Below, piece by piece: positions 21,498-32,596 of a DNA stretch of 64,000 nucleotides. Under the pieces are notes generated by a model. That model saw only the letters and a list, made by a program, of their open reading frames with translations. It did not search any database and had not been told where the DNA came from. How positions within the stretch are numbered: the first letter of the stretch is position 1; each line of letters opens with the position of its first letter. Location: NCBI GenBank assembly GCA_020632995.1, contig JACKEN010000009.1:244848-308847 (forward strand), written 5' to 3'. The DNA is from Deltaproteobacteria bacterium. GTDB taxonomy: Bacteria; Myxococcota; Kuafuiibacteriia; Kuafuiibacteriales; Kuafuiibacteriaceae. The position numbers were made by a program, and so were the translations under genes.

Positions 21498-22451
21498 CTA
21501 CTCGCTGAGCCCGGCTCGGCGCACCGCGCGGTTCAAGAACGGCAGGAACGCCTGCGCAGCGAGCTTGTTCCCCTCGCTGCGCGGGTGATCGTCCATGTGG
21601 TCGGGGCCCGAGCCGTACATCGAGAAGTTCGAGCGCCCGTGCCCGGTGAGGATGTCGTAGTAGTCGAAGACCACCACGTTCTTGCCCTCGTAGCCCGCGA
21701 GCCAGCCCCGCGCGTCGTCCACCAGCCAGGTGTTGAACTCGCGAGCCCACGGGCCGCTGTCGATCAGGGTGGTGCGGCCGAGGAGCCGCTTCACGAGCAC
21801 CTTCCCCACCGGCTCCCGGCGCAGCACCTTGGGCGGCGCGGTGACGAGCACGAAGAGGCGCTCCGGGTGCTGGGCGAAGATCGGCAAGAGGGCCCGGAAG
21901 GCGGCCTTCGCGTTCTCGACCGTCAGCTCGGGCCCCGCTGGGTTCCCCGGCGGCGTCCCCCGCCCCACGAAGACGTTGTTGGGGTAGCAGGACTTGAACA
22001 TGATGACCTGGTTCTCGCGCCCGTCCTCGAAGAAGGTGTCCTGGTTGTCGAGCTTCAGCACCAGGTCCAGCTGGTCGCGGAACTTGGGGAGCCAGTCGAA
22101 GGTGTCGGTGTTGTGCCCAATCTTGCTGTTGTACGAGGCCTCGTGGATCTCGTACCCGGCCGCCTCCAGCATCGGCCTGAGGCCCCCGCCGTTCTCGGCC
22201 TCGTCGTAGATGCACGACTCCCCCTGATCCTCGGGCCCGGCAGGGGCGAAGAGCTGCCCCCCGCACGAGTGGTGGATGAACAACAGCCGCAGGCCATCCT
22301 GCGGCGAGGCGTCGGAGTATGCGCTCAGATCCATGGTGTCGGTGGTCCTCTCGCTGGCCTCGGGGGGTGCCGGCTCGCCCTGCCGGACGAAGGCCCCCAC
22401 CACCACGGCGACAGCCGCGACGGCGACGGTGATGCGTAGGGTTGGGCTCAT
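21498..22451 (-). CDS. Secreted SGNH-like hydrolase or acyltransferase-type protein
   Basis: A 317-residue protein with an N-terminal signal anchor (MSPTLRITVAVAAVAVVVGAF). The catalytic-looking beginning LRLLFIHHSCGGQLF lies near residues 54-68. DHMDDHPRSEGNKLAAQ near the end carries candidate His/Asp residues. The layout suggests an SGNH/GDSL relative with HHSC in place of the usual GDS; this is a structural guess. It lies downstream of a GNAT and an asparagine-synthase gene on the same strand, 13 bp apart, which suggests a role in envelope glycan modification. Confidence 0.55.
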   Translation of the reverse strand: MSPTLRITVAVAAVAVVVGAFVRQGEPAPPEASERTTDTMDLSAYSDASPQDGLRLLFIHHSCGGQLFAPAGPEDQGESCIYDEAENGGGLRPMLEAAGYEIHEASYNSKIGHNTDTFDWLPKFRDQLDLVLKLDNQDTFFEDGRENQVIMFKSCYPNNVFVGRGTPPGNPAGPELTVENAKAAFRALLPIFAQHPERLFVLVTAPPKVLRREPVGKVLVKRLLGRTTLIDSGPWAREFNTWLVDDARGWLAGYEGKNVVVFDYYDILTGHGRSNFSMYGSGPDHMDDHPRSEGNKLAAQAFLPFLNRAVRRAGLSE

Positions 22452-22463
22452 GCCTGTTCCTCC

Positions 22464-23550
22464 TCAGAGCTCGCGATCGGCGTCCGCGTCGGTCACGAAC
22501 CAGTTGGCGGGGTCCGCCATCCAGGTGTGCTGCACCGGCAGCGCTGCCCGGGCCTTGAACATGAAGCGGGTGATGCGGGGGCCGTTCACGAAGCCGAGCG
22601 CGTGCAGCGCCAGCCCCGCCCGCTCGTCCAGCCCCTCGTAGAACACCGCGGCGAGGCCCTCGGCGTGGAGCCGCTCCACCGCCTCACCCAACAGCGGCGC
22701 GGTCCACTTCATCGGGCTGAAGTGATCCACGATGCGCCCCACCTGGATCCCGTGCCAGGTCTCGACCCGGGTCACCACGTAGCCGAGGACGTGCCCGGGC
22801 TTGACCAGGTAGTAGCGGCGGTAGCGCGCCCGGTGCGGACACTGGTCGAAGCGCCAGTGGAGCGTCGCGTGGTCTCGCTGGGCCGCGATCGGGTAGTCGT
22901 GGCGCGCCTCCGCCCACAGCGCGTCGGCCCGCGAGTCGAAGGCGTGGATCGGCTCGAGGTGGGTGCCGCTCACCCGCTCGAGGACCAGCGAGGCCGCCCA
23001 GGCCGAGCCGGCGATCGCGCGGTTGGGGGCGACCTTCACCAGCTCCCGCAGCCACCAGGGCGCGCCGTGGGCCTCCACCAGCCGGTCCGGGGCGAGCGGC
23101 CGCACGAGGAAGGGGAGCAGGCCCATGTCGGTCCAGCCCGCGGTGAGGAACGCCTTGTACGCCGCTTCGGACACGCTCAGCGCGAGCGAGACGTCACAGC
23201 TCTCCTGCTGCACCTGAGACAGCGCGGGGCCCACCCCCCGCATGCGCCACTCCGGACGGACCATGAGGTCCACCGCCCACTGCGCGTCGAAGGTGCGGTC
23301 GCCGACCGCGAGCGGCACCGGCAAGCCACCTTGCTGGCCCACCACGACCCCGCCCCGCTCCACGATCCACAGGGGCGGCCCGTCCGTCCTCGCCTCGGTG
23401 CGGGTTCTGGTCGAAGAGCCAGCGGGTGTAGTCGTCCCGGGCCTGCCTCGCCTCGGACCCGAACATCTCCCGCTGGAAGGAGCCCAGGGCCTCCCGATCC
23501 TCGTCGCGGCACCGGCGCACCGACCGCGCCAGGCGTTCGGCGTAGCTCAT
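22464..23550 (-). CDS. GNAT-type acetyltransferase of the AsnB cluster
   Basis: About 362 residues. MSYAERLARSVRRCRDED starts at ATG 23550, overlapping the TGA of asnB as ATGA. It carries acetyltransferase-like segments (AQWAVDLMVRPEWRMRGVGP) and a second half with HWRFDQCPHRARYRRYYLV, typical of two-domain GNAT proteins of polysaccharide clusters. An extra G in the GGG run near 23381-23383 shifts the frame after PHRGEDGR; the other frame resumes PPLWIVERGG. It probably transfers an acyl or aminoacyl group to a sugar amine, but no substrate can be named. Confidence 0.7.
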
Positions 23551-25554
23551 GCCGCCACCTCCACCCGGTCCTCGAAGACCAGGCAACTCATCCGGGCCAT
23601 CCGCGCCTCTGCGTCGGCAAGTCTTCCTGCGAGCTCGGCGCCGTAGGCGCGCGCCAGCAGCTGCAGGGTGAGGAGCCCGACCAGGGCCATCTCCTCCCGC
23701 TCGCTCGCCAGCTGCCCCTGGTGCGCCCGGGCCTTCTCGATGAGGGCGGACGCCGCGTCCACGTCCACCAGCCCGGCGTCCCGCAGCGCCTCGCGGCCGA
23801 GGAGCGCGTCCACGTACGCCGGGCGCTCCGGCCCGAAGAAGGGCGCGGCCATCGGCGCGCGGTAGGGCTGCTTCGGGCGCGCCCAGATCTGCTGGGGCAG
23901 GGTGCGCGCGGCGAGCCGACGCAGCACGTGCTTGTCCCGAAGGCCGAGGAGCTTGGTGCGATCGGGCAGGCGCGCGGCCAGCCGGATCACCTCGGGATCG
24001 AGGAACGGGTAGCGCACCTCTACCGAGTGCCCCATCGCCACCCGGTCCCCCTGATACGAGAGCAGGTAGGTGCTCATGAAGCTGTCGATCTCCAGCCATT
24101 GGGCGCGCGCGAGGGGCGTCCAGCGCGCGAAGCCCGGGGGCAAGGCGTCCACCAGCTCCGCCTCGAGCGCCTCGGGATCCGCCTGAGCGAGGAGGTCGGG
24201 GGAGAGGAAGCGGAGCGCGGCGCTGGTGTTCGACCACCGGATCCGGTGGGAGTAGAGCGGGTCGTCCACCGCCTCGAGGCCCTTCTTGAAGAAGGCCTGC
24301 CACATCGCGCCGCCCCGCCCGTGCGACACGTACGGGTACAGGCGCCCGAGGAGCGCGGGGCGCGCCTTGGAGGCGGGCTGCCGGGCCCAGAAGCGCCGGA
24401 TGCGCGCCTCCTTGAAGATGTTGTAGCCGGCGAAGAGCTCGTCCGCCCCCTCGCCGGTGAGCACCACCCGGCGCGAGGCGCCCTGCACCAGCCCCGACAA
24501 CAGATACAGCGGCACCGGCCCGGTCCGCATGAGCGGCGTCTCCACGTGCCACACCACCTCGGGCAGCGCGCCGCTGAGCTCCCCCGGTCCCGCACAGGAC
24601 CTCGTGGTGCTCGGTGCCGAGGACCGCGGCCATCCTGCGCTGGTGCTCGGTCTCGTCGAAGCGCGGGTCGGCGAAGCGCACCGCGAACGTCTGCAGGTGC
24701 TCGTGGCTCACCTCGCGCACCCGCTCCCCGATCACCGAGGAGTCGAGGCCGCCGCTGAGGTAGGCGCCCACCGGGACGTCCGCCCGCAACCTGACCTGCA
24801 CCGCGCGCCCGAGCGCCTCGCCCAGGAGCTCCGCCGCCGCCTCCACCCCCACCTCGGCCAGCGCGGGGTCGGGGGCGAGGTCGGGCACGTAGTAGCGGGT
24901 CGCGCGGATGACGCCGTCTGCGCTCACCCGGAGCGCGGTGCCCGGCGCCAGCGCCTCCACCCCCTGGAACGGGGTGTGGGGCGCGCGGCTGGACCAGCGC
25001 GAGAACACCTGCACCAACCCCGCCCCGTCGAAGGCCGGGCGCACGTAGCCGGAGGCGAACAGGCCCTTGATCTCGGAGGCGAAGACCAGCCCCCGCGGGG
25101 TGCGGGCGTAGTGGAGCGGCAGGATCCCCATGGGATCGCGCACCAGGTGGAGCTCGCGCCGCCGCGCGTCCCATAGCGCGAAGGCGAACTGGCCGTTGAA
25201 GCGCAACCAGGCCTGCTCACCCCACGCCTCGAAGGCGTGCACGATGACCTCGGTGTCCGAGCGGGTGCGGAACACGTGGCCGAGGGCGGCCAGCTCGTCA
25301 CGCAGCTCGAGGTAGTTGAAGATCTCCCCGTTGAAGGTGACCCAGATCGCGCCGTCCTCGTTGCAGAGGGGCTGGGCGCCGCCGGTGAGGTCGATGATGC
25401 TGAGCCGGGTGTGGCCCAGGGCTACCCCATGGTCCCGGAACACCCCGAAGCCGTCCGGCCCGCGGTGGTCGAGCACCGAGAGCAGCCGGCTGAGCGCCTC
25501 GAGCGGCGCCGGGCCATGCCCCGGGGCGGGCAGGATGCCACCAATCCCACACAT
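23547..25554 (-). CDS. asnB: Asparagine synthase-like glutamine amidotransferase
   Basis: About 669 residues in the AsnB arrangement. The N-terminal class II glutaminase starts with MCGIGG (Cys2 nucleophile) and has LDHRGPDG and FNGEIFNY. The C-terminal synthetase has the PP-loop YLSGGLDSSV and GEGADELFAGYN. It uses glutamine to amidate an adenylated carboxyl group. An extra G near 24587-24591 shifts the frame between VLCGTG and ELSGALPEVVWH. Coupling to a GNAT gene by ATGA and proximity to ACP, NadE-like and ligase genes point to a dedicated modification pathway rather than asparagine synthesis. Confidence 0.9.
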
Positions 25555-25679
25555 CGCTTCCGGGCCCGCAAAAGGTGCAACCTGCGTACCCCACCCGGGG
25601 CAAGGGGAAGTGCACCCCGGCGGGGCCGGACCGTCACCGGATCACCCCGTCCGGGCCCGCCGCGGGGTAGAGTGCGCGG

Positions 25680-26384
25680 GTGAGTACGCCCACCCTGGAC
25701 GAGATCCTCGGCGCGACCCTGGCGGACGGGCGCCTCAGCCGCTCCGAGCGCCAGGCCCTGCGCCAGATCCTGAGCGACCAGAGCGCCCACGACCTCGGCA
25801 ACTTCCGAAAGAGCGTGTTCGGCGCCGCCCGGGCCGCCCTGGACGCCCACTCCGGTGCCCACGTGCTCGAGTGGCTCGAGGACGTCATGCAGGTCGCCTT
25901 GCCGGCCGAGCAGGCCGCGTCGGCGCCGCCGGTGGCCGAGGCCCACTTCAGCCCGGGCGAGGGCTGCCGCGACGCCATCATCCGGCACCTGGGCGAGACC
26001 GAGCGCACCCTGGACCTCTGCGTCTTCACCATCACCGACGACCGGATCGCGGATGCGGTCATCGACGCCCACCAGCGCGGGGTGCGGGTGCGGCTGGTGA
26101 CCGACGACCTGAAGTCCGAGGATCGCGGCTCCGACGTCGACCGCATGGCCCGGGCCGGGATCTCGGTGCGCACCGACCTGTCCGACGCCCACATGCACCA
26201 CAAGTTCGCGCTCTTCGATCGCGCGCGGCTCCTCACCGGCAGCTACAACTGGACGCGGAGCGCGTTCCTCGAGAACCAGGAGAACGTGCTCATCACCAAC
26301 GAGGCCCGCCTGGTCCGCGCGTTCTCGACCGCGTTCGAGTCGCTGTGGGACGGCCCCGACACCGGGCCCCACCGCCCCTACTGA
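25680..26384 (+). CDS. Phospholipase D-like (single HKD) protein
   Basis: A 234-residue protein from GTG 25680. An N-terminal helical region (LDEILGATLADGRLSRSERQ) resembles a TerB-like fold. A PLD domain follows, with one HKD motif, HHKFALFDRARLLTGSYNWT, near residues 180-199. Single-HKD proteins act as dimers and include Nuc-type nucleases and cardiolipin-type hydrolases. There is no signal peptide, so it is probably cytoplasmic. It is followed 7 bp later by a lipoprotein gene on the same strand. Confidence 0.8.
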   Translation: MSTPTLDEILGATLADGRLSRSERQALRQILSDQSAHDLGNFRKSVFGAARAALDAHSGAHVLEWLEDVMQVALPAEQAASAPPVAEAHFSPGEGCRDAIIRHLGETERTLDLCVFTITDDRIADAVIDAHQRGVRVRLVTDDLKSEDRGSDVDRMARAGISVRTDLSDAHMHHKFALFDRARLLTGSYNWTRSAFLENQENVLITNEARLVRAFSTAFESLWDGPDTGPHRPY

Positions 26385-26391
26385 GGCCCCG

Positions 26392-28533
26392 ATGCGCGCC
26401 CGTGCCCTCCCCCTCCTCCTCTTGTTGAGCGCCTGCCCGGGCGAGGATCCGACCGACATGCCCGACCCGATCCCGCCGTGGACCCCGGAGTACCCGGGCC
26501 ACAAGTCCATCGAGACCCTCACCACCAGCAACGGCCTCGCGGTCGCCACCGTGCGCCACCGCAACCCCGACAGCGGCCAGGCCTTCGCCCTCGTGGACCG
26601 CCTGCTCGACCACCCCTACGTCCGCTACGACGCCGACACCCCCTCGCAAGATCTCCTGCGCGGCCTCTACATGGGCTACAGGAAGAGTGACGCCGCCCGC
26701 TGGCTCCTCAACGTCCCGGCCGAGGCGGGCTACGTGCCGGGCACCCCGATCATCCAGCTGACCCAGGAGGACGACGGGCAGGCCTTCGAGACCTACGTGT
26801 TCGCGCCCTTCCACGCCCCGGGCGGCAGCAACCAGGCCCACCTCCTCGTCGCGCTGGTCCACGCGCCCGGCGCGCAAGCGGGCTTGTCAGGCCTCGCCTT
26901 CGTGGACCTCGATCTCGCCCAGGTGGCGGACCCCCACCGGGAGTCGGTAGAGGCCGAGACCCCCGTGTGGTGCTGGAGTCCGGGGGCGCGCACCACGTGG
27001 TGACCTACAACCTGAGCCCCACCGGGGCTCGGATCGCGGCGGGGGTCAGCGGCTCCGAGAGCAGCCCCCTGAAGGTGTCCGGCCCCTTCGGCGCCGACCC
27101 GATCGCCCTTCCGCCAGCGGGGAACATCGAGGTTGGCCTCGAGGCGCCGCTCGACGGCGGCGGCTGGTTCGGGGTGGTGCTGAGCCACGGCACCGGGACC
27201 GGCGCCGCCGCCGCGGCCACCCGAGCCGGGGTGGAGGCCTTCGTGGGCGGCCGCACCCCGCAGGAGATCTTGCAGGCGGAGCTCGACCTGTGGAGCGCGT
27301 GGCAGGCCGCGTCGACCGTCCCGCCGAACCTCCACCCCTACGAGGAGGCCCTCTACCGGCAGTCGCTGGTGGTGCTGAAGATGGGCCAGGTGCGGGAGCC
27401 GGGCCGCGGGCACGGCCAGATCCTGGCCAGCCTGGTGCCGGGGGCGTGGGCGATCTCGTGGGTGCGCGACGCGGCCTACGCGATCATGGGGCTCACCCGT
27501 GCCGGGCACCACGCGGAGGCGGAGGACGCCCTGCGCTTCATGCTCGGGGCCGAGATGCGCCGCGCGGGCGGGCGGAACTTCTACCAGGCCAGCTACATCG
27601 AGCGCGACCTCGGGGTGACGCTCAGCGCGGACTACGCCATCTCGGTGACCCGCTACTACGGCGACGGCACCGAAGAGTCCGACAGCAACGCGGCCGGCCC
27701 GAACATCGAGTTCGACAACTGGGGCCTGTTCCTGTGGGCGCTCACCGAGCACGTGGAGGCGAGCGGCGACGACGCGCTCCTGACCGAGCACTGGCCGACC
27801 ATCTCGGCCCGGGTGGCGGATCTGCTGGTGGAGCTCATCGAGCCCGAGACCGGCCTGTTGTACCCCGACTCCTCGATCTGGGAGCGCCACTGGAACGCCT
27901 ACGGCGGGCCCGAGCCCGAGACCAGGAAGCACTACACCTACTCCAACATCTGCGCGTACCAGGGCCTGGCGGGCGCGGCCCGGCTGGCCGCCCGGGTGGG
28001 CGACGCCGCGCGCGCCACCCGCTACGCCGACGCCTCCGCCGCCCTCGCGCAGGCGGTGTTGACGAACCTGGTGATCACCCCCGCCGCCACCGGCGCACCC
28101 ACCTGCCGGGAACCTCGAGGAGCTGGGCCCCGAGGTGAAGTACATGGACCAGGCGGTGGTCGAGGCGATCAACACCGGCCTCCTCGACGACGCCCCCGAA
28201 GTCGCCGCGGGCACCCTCGTCGCGTTCGACGAGTTCCTGCGCATCGGCCCCAAGAGCCCGGGCTACTTCCGCAACGACGACGGCACGGTCTACGACCAGG
28301 CGGAGTGGGTGATGGTCGACCTCCGCACCGCCTCCGCCTTCATCCGCTCGGGCGAGCCCCAGCGCGGCCGGGCGATCCTCGACTGGGTCACCGATCAGGC
28401 CCGCCACAACTACAACCTCATCCCCGAGCTGTACGGGCCGGGTGACGGCAACTACAACGCCAACACCCCGATGTGCGGCTTCGGGCCGGGCGCCTACGTG
28501 ATGGCGCTGTCCGAGCACGCCGCCACCCGCTGA
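26392..28533 (+). CDS. GH15-like (glucoamylase-type) lipoprotein
   Basis: About 713 residues with a lipoprotein signal MRARALPLLLLLSAC. An N-terminal beta-rich region precedes an (alpha/alpha)6-barrel-like half with AISWVRDAAYAIMGL and LLYPDSSIWERHWNAYGG, which resemble glycoside hydrolase family 15 and related trehalase-type enzymes. Two frame changes (about 26965 and 28100) cancel in total length. The catalytic Glu of SIWE is a candidate acid. The substrate is unknown. It precedes an exporter gene by 5 bp. Confidence 0.7.
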
Positions 28534-28538
28534 CCAGC

Positions 28539-30792
28539 ATGGCCCAGCGCTTCTTCCACCTCGTGGTGCAGGCCCGCCTGCTCATCGTCGCGCTGGTGCT
28601 CGTCACCGCGGCCGCCGCCGCGTGGTCCGCGACCCGGGTGCGCTTCGAGAGCGACCTCGAGATCTGGTTCCTGGAGGACGACCCCCAGCTGGCGACCTAC
28701 CACCGCTTCCTCGAGACCTTCGAGGCGGACGAGCTGGTGGTGGCCGGGGTCTTCGCCGACGACGTCTTCACCCCCGAGGTGCTCTCGGGCCTCGACGCCC
28801 TCGCCACCGCCTTCGCCGCGGTGCCCCACGTGCGGCGGGTGCGGGCCCTCACCACCGCGCACCGCTTCGAGGCCCGCGGCGACGACGTGGCGGTGGTGCC
28901 CCTCGTGCCCGCGCGCCCCCTCACCGCCGCCGCCGCCCGCGACGTGCGGCGTGCCGCCCTCGACGATCCGCTGGTGCGCGGCCTCCTCGTCTCCGAGGAC
29001 GGCCGGGCCGCCGCGGTGGTGGTGGAGGTCGCCCCCGAGGCCAACACCTTCGAGGCCAAGGTCGCGCTGGTGCAAGCCCTCTTGACCGAGGTCCGCGCCC
29101 ACGCGCCCCCCGGGGTTCGGGTGCGCCTCGCCGGCACCCCGGTCATCAACGAGGCGGTGTTCCGCTACAGCCAGCGGGACTTCTCGGTCCTGGGCGCGAT
29201 CGCTGTCGCTCTCGTCCTCCTCATCACCTACCTCATGTTCCGCCAGGCCTGGGCCACCGCCCTCCCCCTCGCGGTGGTGGGCCTCGCGGTGCTGTGGACG
29301 TTCGGGGTGATGGGGCAGGCAGGCCTGCACATCAACCTGGTCTCCCAGTCCCTGGTGGTGGTGGTGTTCGCGGTGGGGATCGCGGACAGCATCCACGTCC
29401 TCGCCGAGTACCAGCGCGCCCTCACAGGCCATCTCGGCAAGACCGAGGCGTTGGTCGAGGCCATGAGCACCCTCGTCGTGCCCTGCTTCTTCACCACCAT
29501 CACCACGGTGGCGGGGATGCTCAGCCTGACCACGAGCCACCTCGCGCCGGTGCGGGAGTTCGGCCTCCTCGCGGGCCTCGGGGTCACCTTCGCCCTCGTG
29601 CTCTCGATGACCTTCCTCCCCGCGGTGCTCGCCCTCGCCCCTGCCCCCTTCGGCCGCGGCGCTGGAGCGCCAGGACGGCGGCCCCATGGCGCGCCTCCTC
29701 GCCCAGGTGGTGGCGGTGATGGAGCGGCGGCGCGCCGCGATCCTCGCCACCTTCGCCCTCGCGGTGGCGGGGAGCGCGGCGCTCATCCCGCGCCTCGAGG
29801 TCGGCGCCAACCCCGCCGCCTACTTCAGGGCGGACGACCCGGTGCGGGACGACATCCGGGTCATCGACCAGACCCTCGGCGGGAGCACCTCGATCGAGCT
29901 CTTCGTCACGGCGGAGGACGAGGCCCTGAAGGACCCCGCTCGGCTTGCCCGGCTCGAGGGGCTCGAGCGGTGGCTGGAGGGGCTCCCCTCGGTGACCCGG
30001 GTGGGCTCGATCACCGACGCGCTGGCCGCCCTGAACCTCGCGATGACCGGCACCCGCGCCCTGCCGCGGACCGAGGCGGCGGTAGCGCAAGCCCTCTTGC
30101 TCCTGGAGGATGAGCCCGAGCTCTCCGCGCTGGTGAGCGAGGACTACACCCGAGCCCGCGTCTCGGCCCGGGTGCGGATGAGCGAGACCGCGGCCCTCGT
30201 GGCCGAGATCCCGCGGGTGGAGGCGAAGCTGGCGGCGGAGTTCTCGGGCCCCGACCTGAGGGTAGAGCCCACCGGCTTCGTGAAGCTGATCTCCCAGATG
30301 GAGCTCTACATCGTGGACAGCCAGGTGCGGAGCTTCCTCGCCGCCTTCGTGCTGATCAGCGTGATGATGGCGCTGCTCCTGCGCTCGGTGCGCCTGGGCC
30401 TGTACGCGATGATCCCGAACCTGGGCCCGGTGGTGGTCGGCCTCGGGGTCATGCAGCTCCTCTCGATCCGGCTGGACCCCGGCACCGCGATGCTGGGGAG
30501 CCTGACCCTCGGCCTGGTGGTGGACGACACCGTCCACATGACCTCACGCATCCGACTCCACCTCGTGGCGGGGCTGAGCACGCGCGAGGCGGTCACCCGC
30601 GCGATCCTCGAAGTAGGCCGAGCGGTGATCATCACCAGCCTGATCCTCTCGGCCGGCTTCGGGGTGCTCGCGCTGGGGAGCTTCACCCCCAACATCTACC
30701 TGGGCGGGATGGCCGCGGTGGTGATCCTGCTCGCGCTGGCGGCGGACCTGTTCGTCCTGCCGGCCGCGCTCGTCAGGCGGCAGGGCGGTTGA
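28539..30792 (+). CDS. RND-superfamily (MMPL/SSD-type) exporter
   Basis: About 750 residues with two repeats. Each has one N-terminal transmembrane helix, a periplasmic domain and a block of five helices. The motif GIADSIHVLAEY of the first repeat is mirrored by VVDDTVHMTSRI in the second, as in hopanoid transporter HpnN-like and MMPL proteins. The cargo is probably a lipid or hydrophobic compound. One extra base near 29655-29675 shifts the frame between PAPFGRGAGA and GGPMARLLAQ. The 3' end overlaps the convergent OsmC gene by 20 bp. Confidence 0.85.
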
Positions 30793-31207
30793 CGACCTCG
30801 CCGTTCACGAGCACCACGGTCTCCATCGGCACGACGCCGCGCAGGGTGGCGCTCACGCCGCAGTAGCGCTCCTCCGACAGCGACACCGCCTTGAAGAGCT
30901 TGTCCAGCGGCAGGTCCTCGCCCTCGAAGAAGTAGCGCACCCGGATGCGGACGAACTTCTTGGGGTGCTCGTCCGCCAGGTCTGCGTCGACCTTCACCTC
31001 GAAGCGCGCCGGCTCGACGCGCATCTTCCCGAGGATCGAGATGACGTCCATCGCGGTGCAGCCCGCGAGCGAGCTGAGCAGCAGCCCCTTGGGCTTCGGG
31101 CCCTTGTTGGTGCCCCCGAACTGGGGGTCGGCGTCCACCATGAAGCGGTGCCCTTCGAGCTCCACTTCGAACGCCATGCCTTCGGTGTGAACGACAGAGG
31201 TCTCCAC
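30773..31207 (-). CDS. OsmC/Ohr-family protein
   Basis: About 144 residues from GTG 31207 (VETSVVHTEGMAFEVELEG); ATG 31177 is possible but would remove the first strand of the fold. The two conserved cysteines of the family are in LLLSSLAGCTAMDV and SEERYCGVSATL. OsmC/Ohr proteins reduce organic hydroperoxides with thiol cofactors. This is the OsmC-like rather than the Ohr branch, judging by GPKPKGLLLSSLAGCTA. It converges on the RND gene with a 20-bp overlap. Confidence 0.85.
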   Translation of the reverse strand: METSVVHTEGMAFEVELEGHRFMVDADPQFGGTNKGPKPKGLLLSSLAGCTAMDVISILGKMRVEPARFEVKVDADLADEHPKKFVRIRVRYFFEGEDLPLDKLFKAVSLSEERYCGVSATLRGVVPMETVVLVNGEVVNRPAA

Positions 31208-31290
31208 GGCTTGTAGGAGCCTAGTTTCCCCCGGTTGGATTCTCGAGTCCTGCTGTTTCGGGCGATTGCCTCTCTTAGAGCCACCCCGCG

Positions 31291-32592
31291 TCAGGGCGCA
31301 TGGCCGAAAGTGACCGCCCTCTCGCCAGCGAGGGGCCGCGGCAGCACCACCGGCACCCCCATCGGCCCGTGGCTCACCCGTGACAGATCCGCCGCAGGAT
31401 CGAGGAGCAGGGCGCGTCGCGCCCCGAACAGGGAGACCCACGCCTCCGCCCGGACCTCCACCCGCTCGCCCAGGACGCGCGCCTTGTCGGCCGCGATGTG
31501 GTGCGCGAGCGCCACCACCATGTCGGGCTGGGTGGCGAACGCCTTCTCCTGAAGGGGCGTGAGGTACTCCGACGGCGCCACCTCCCAGCGGCGCCCGCTC
31601 TCGACGCCGTGGAGCTGATAGCGCACCAGCCCCGCCTTCTCGACCAGCATGACGTGCCAGGCGAAGCGAAACCCCGCCTCGCCCCACCGCACGTCGCCCG
31701 GCAGCGCGAGGTGCCGCAGCGGCAGGATGACCTGCACCGTGAAGTAGAGGGCGAGGAAGACGGGCACCACGGGCGAAACGGGCCTTGGCGAAGCCTCCGG
31801 CGCCGGCGATCTGCGTGCCGCGAGGCGAGGCCACGCGGGTGGGAAGAACAGGGTCGCGCCCAGGATCATCACCCAGGGGAACACGCCGATGTTGAACAGG
31901 GCCCAGGTGACGACGTGAAAGCCGACCACGACGACGAAGTAGGGCGCCCGGGTGCGCCGCCACGACAACAGGAACGGGGCGGCGAGGTCGAACAGGGCCC
32001 CGGCCCAGCTGAACAGATACGCGGTGGCGGGCTGGGCGAGCCAGGGCCCCACCACCGGCACCTCGCGGTGGACGGGGAGCCAGAGGGACAACGGCAAGGC
32101 GTCCTGCAGCCAGTCCGGGTTCAGCTTGGCCACGCCGGCGAAGAAGTACACCAGCCCGAACTGGGCCCGGAGCGCCCACAGGTTCCAGCGCGGCACCTCC
32201 CGGGGGCCCCTGGCGCCGAGCGGCATGAGCGCGGTGAGGAGGAGCACCAGGCTCACCAGGTAGTAGTGGTTGAGGTAGTAGGCGACGTCGAGCAGCTCCA
32301 CCCAGGTGAAGGCGAGGAAGAGGAGCCACGAGACCACCCGGTAGCCCCACCCGAGGGCGTACAGGAGCGCGAGCACCCCGAGCGCCACGAAGAGCGCCCG
32401 CATCGCGTCGCCCTCGGGCACCGGCACCCACTCGAAGCCCCAGAAGCGGAAGTGGTAGCGCGGCGCGACGTAGAGGCGCTCCACCCAACCATAGGCGAAG
32501 GCCCGCACCACCCCGGCGAGGATGACGAGGCCGAGCCCCACCCGGAGCACCGCCAGCGACCCCCGATCCACGGGCTCGGCGAGGCGCCCCAC
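31291..32592 (-). CDS. HTTM-domain membrane protein (gamma-carboxylase-like)
   Basis: A 433-residue protein with repeated hydrophobic spans. The HTTM signature includes LRAQFGLVYFFAGVAKLNPDW near residues 142-162, preceded by DVAYYLNHYYL. The fold is shared with vitamin K-dependent gamma-glutamyl carboxylase, but bacterial HTTM proteins have unknown substrates. It is the last gene of a four-gene Fur-box operon, 4 bp after a second imelysin gene, which suggests a role with secreted or membrane-bound iron-uptake components. A soluble C-terminal part of about 140 residues follows the membrane domain. Confidence 0.82.
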   Translation of the reverse strand: MGRLAEPVDRGSLAVLRVGLGLVILAGVVRAFAYGWVERLYVAPRYHFRFWGFEWVPVPEGDAMRALFVALGVLALLYALGWGYRVVSWLLFLAFTWVELLDVAYYLNHYYLVSLVLLLTALMPLGARGPREVPRWNLWALRAQFGLVYFFAGVAKLNPDWLQDALPLSLWLPVHREVPVVGPWLAQPATAYLFSWAGALFDLAAPFLLSWRRTRAPYFVVVVGFHVVTWALFNIGVFPWVMILGATLFFPPAWPRLAARRSPAPEASPRPVSPVVPVFLALYFTVQVILPLRHLALPGDVRWGEAGFRFAWHVMLVEKAGLVRYQLHGVESGRRWEVAPSEYLTPLQEKAFATQPDMVVALAHHIAADKARVLGERVEVRAEAWVSLFGARRALLLDPAADLSRVSHGPMGVPVVLPRPLAGERAVTFGHAP

Positions 32593-32596
32593 GCCG

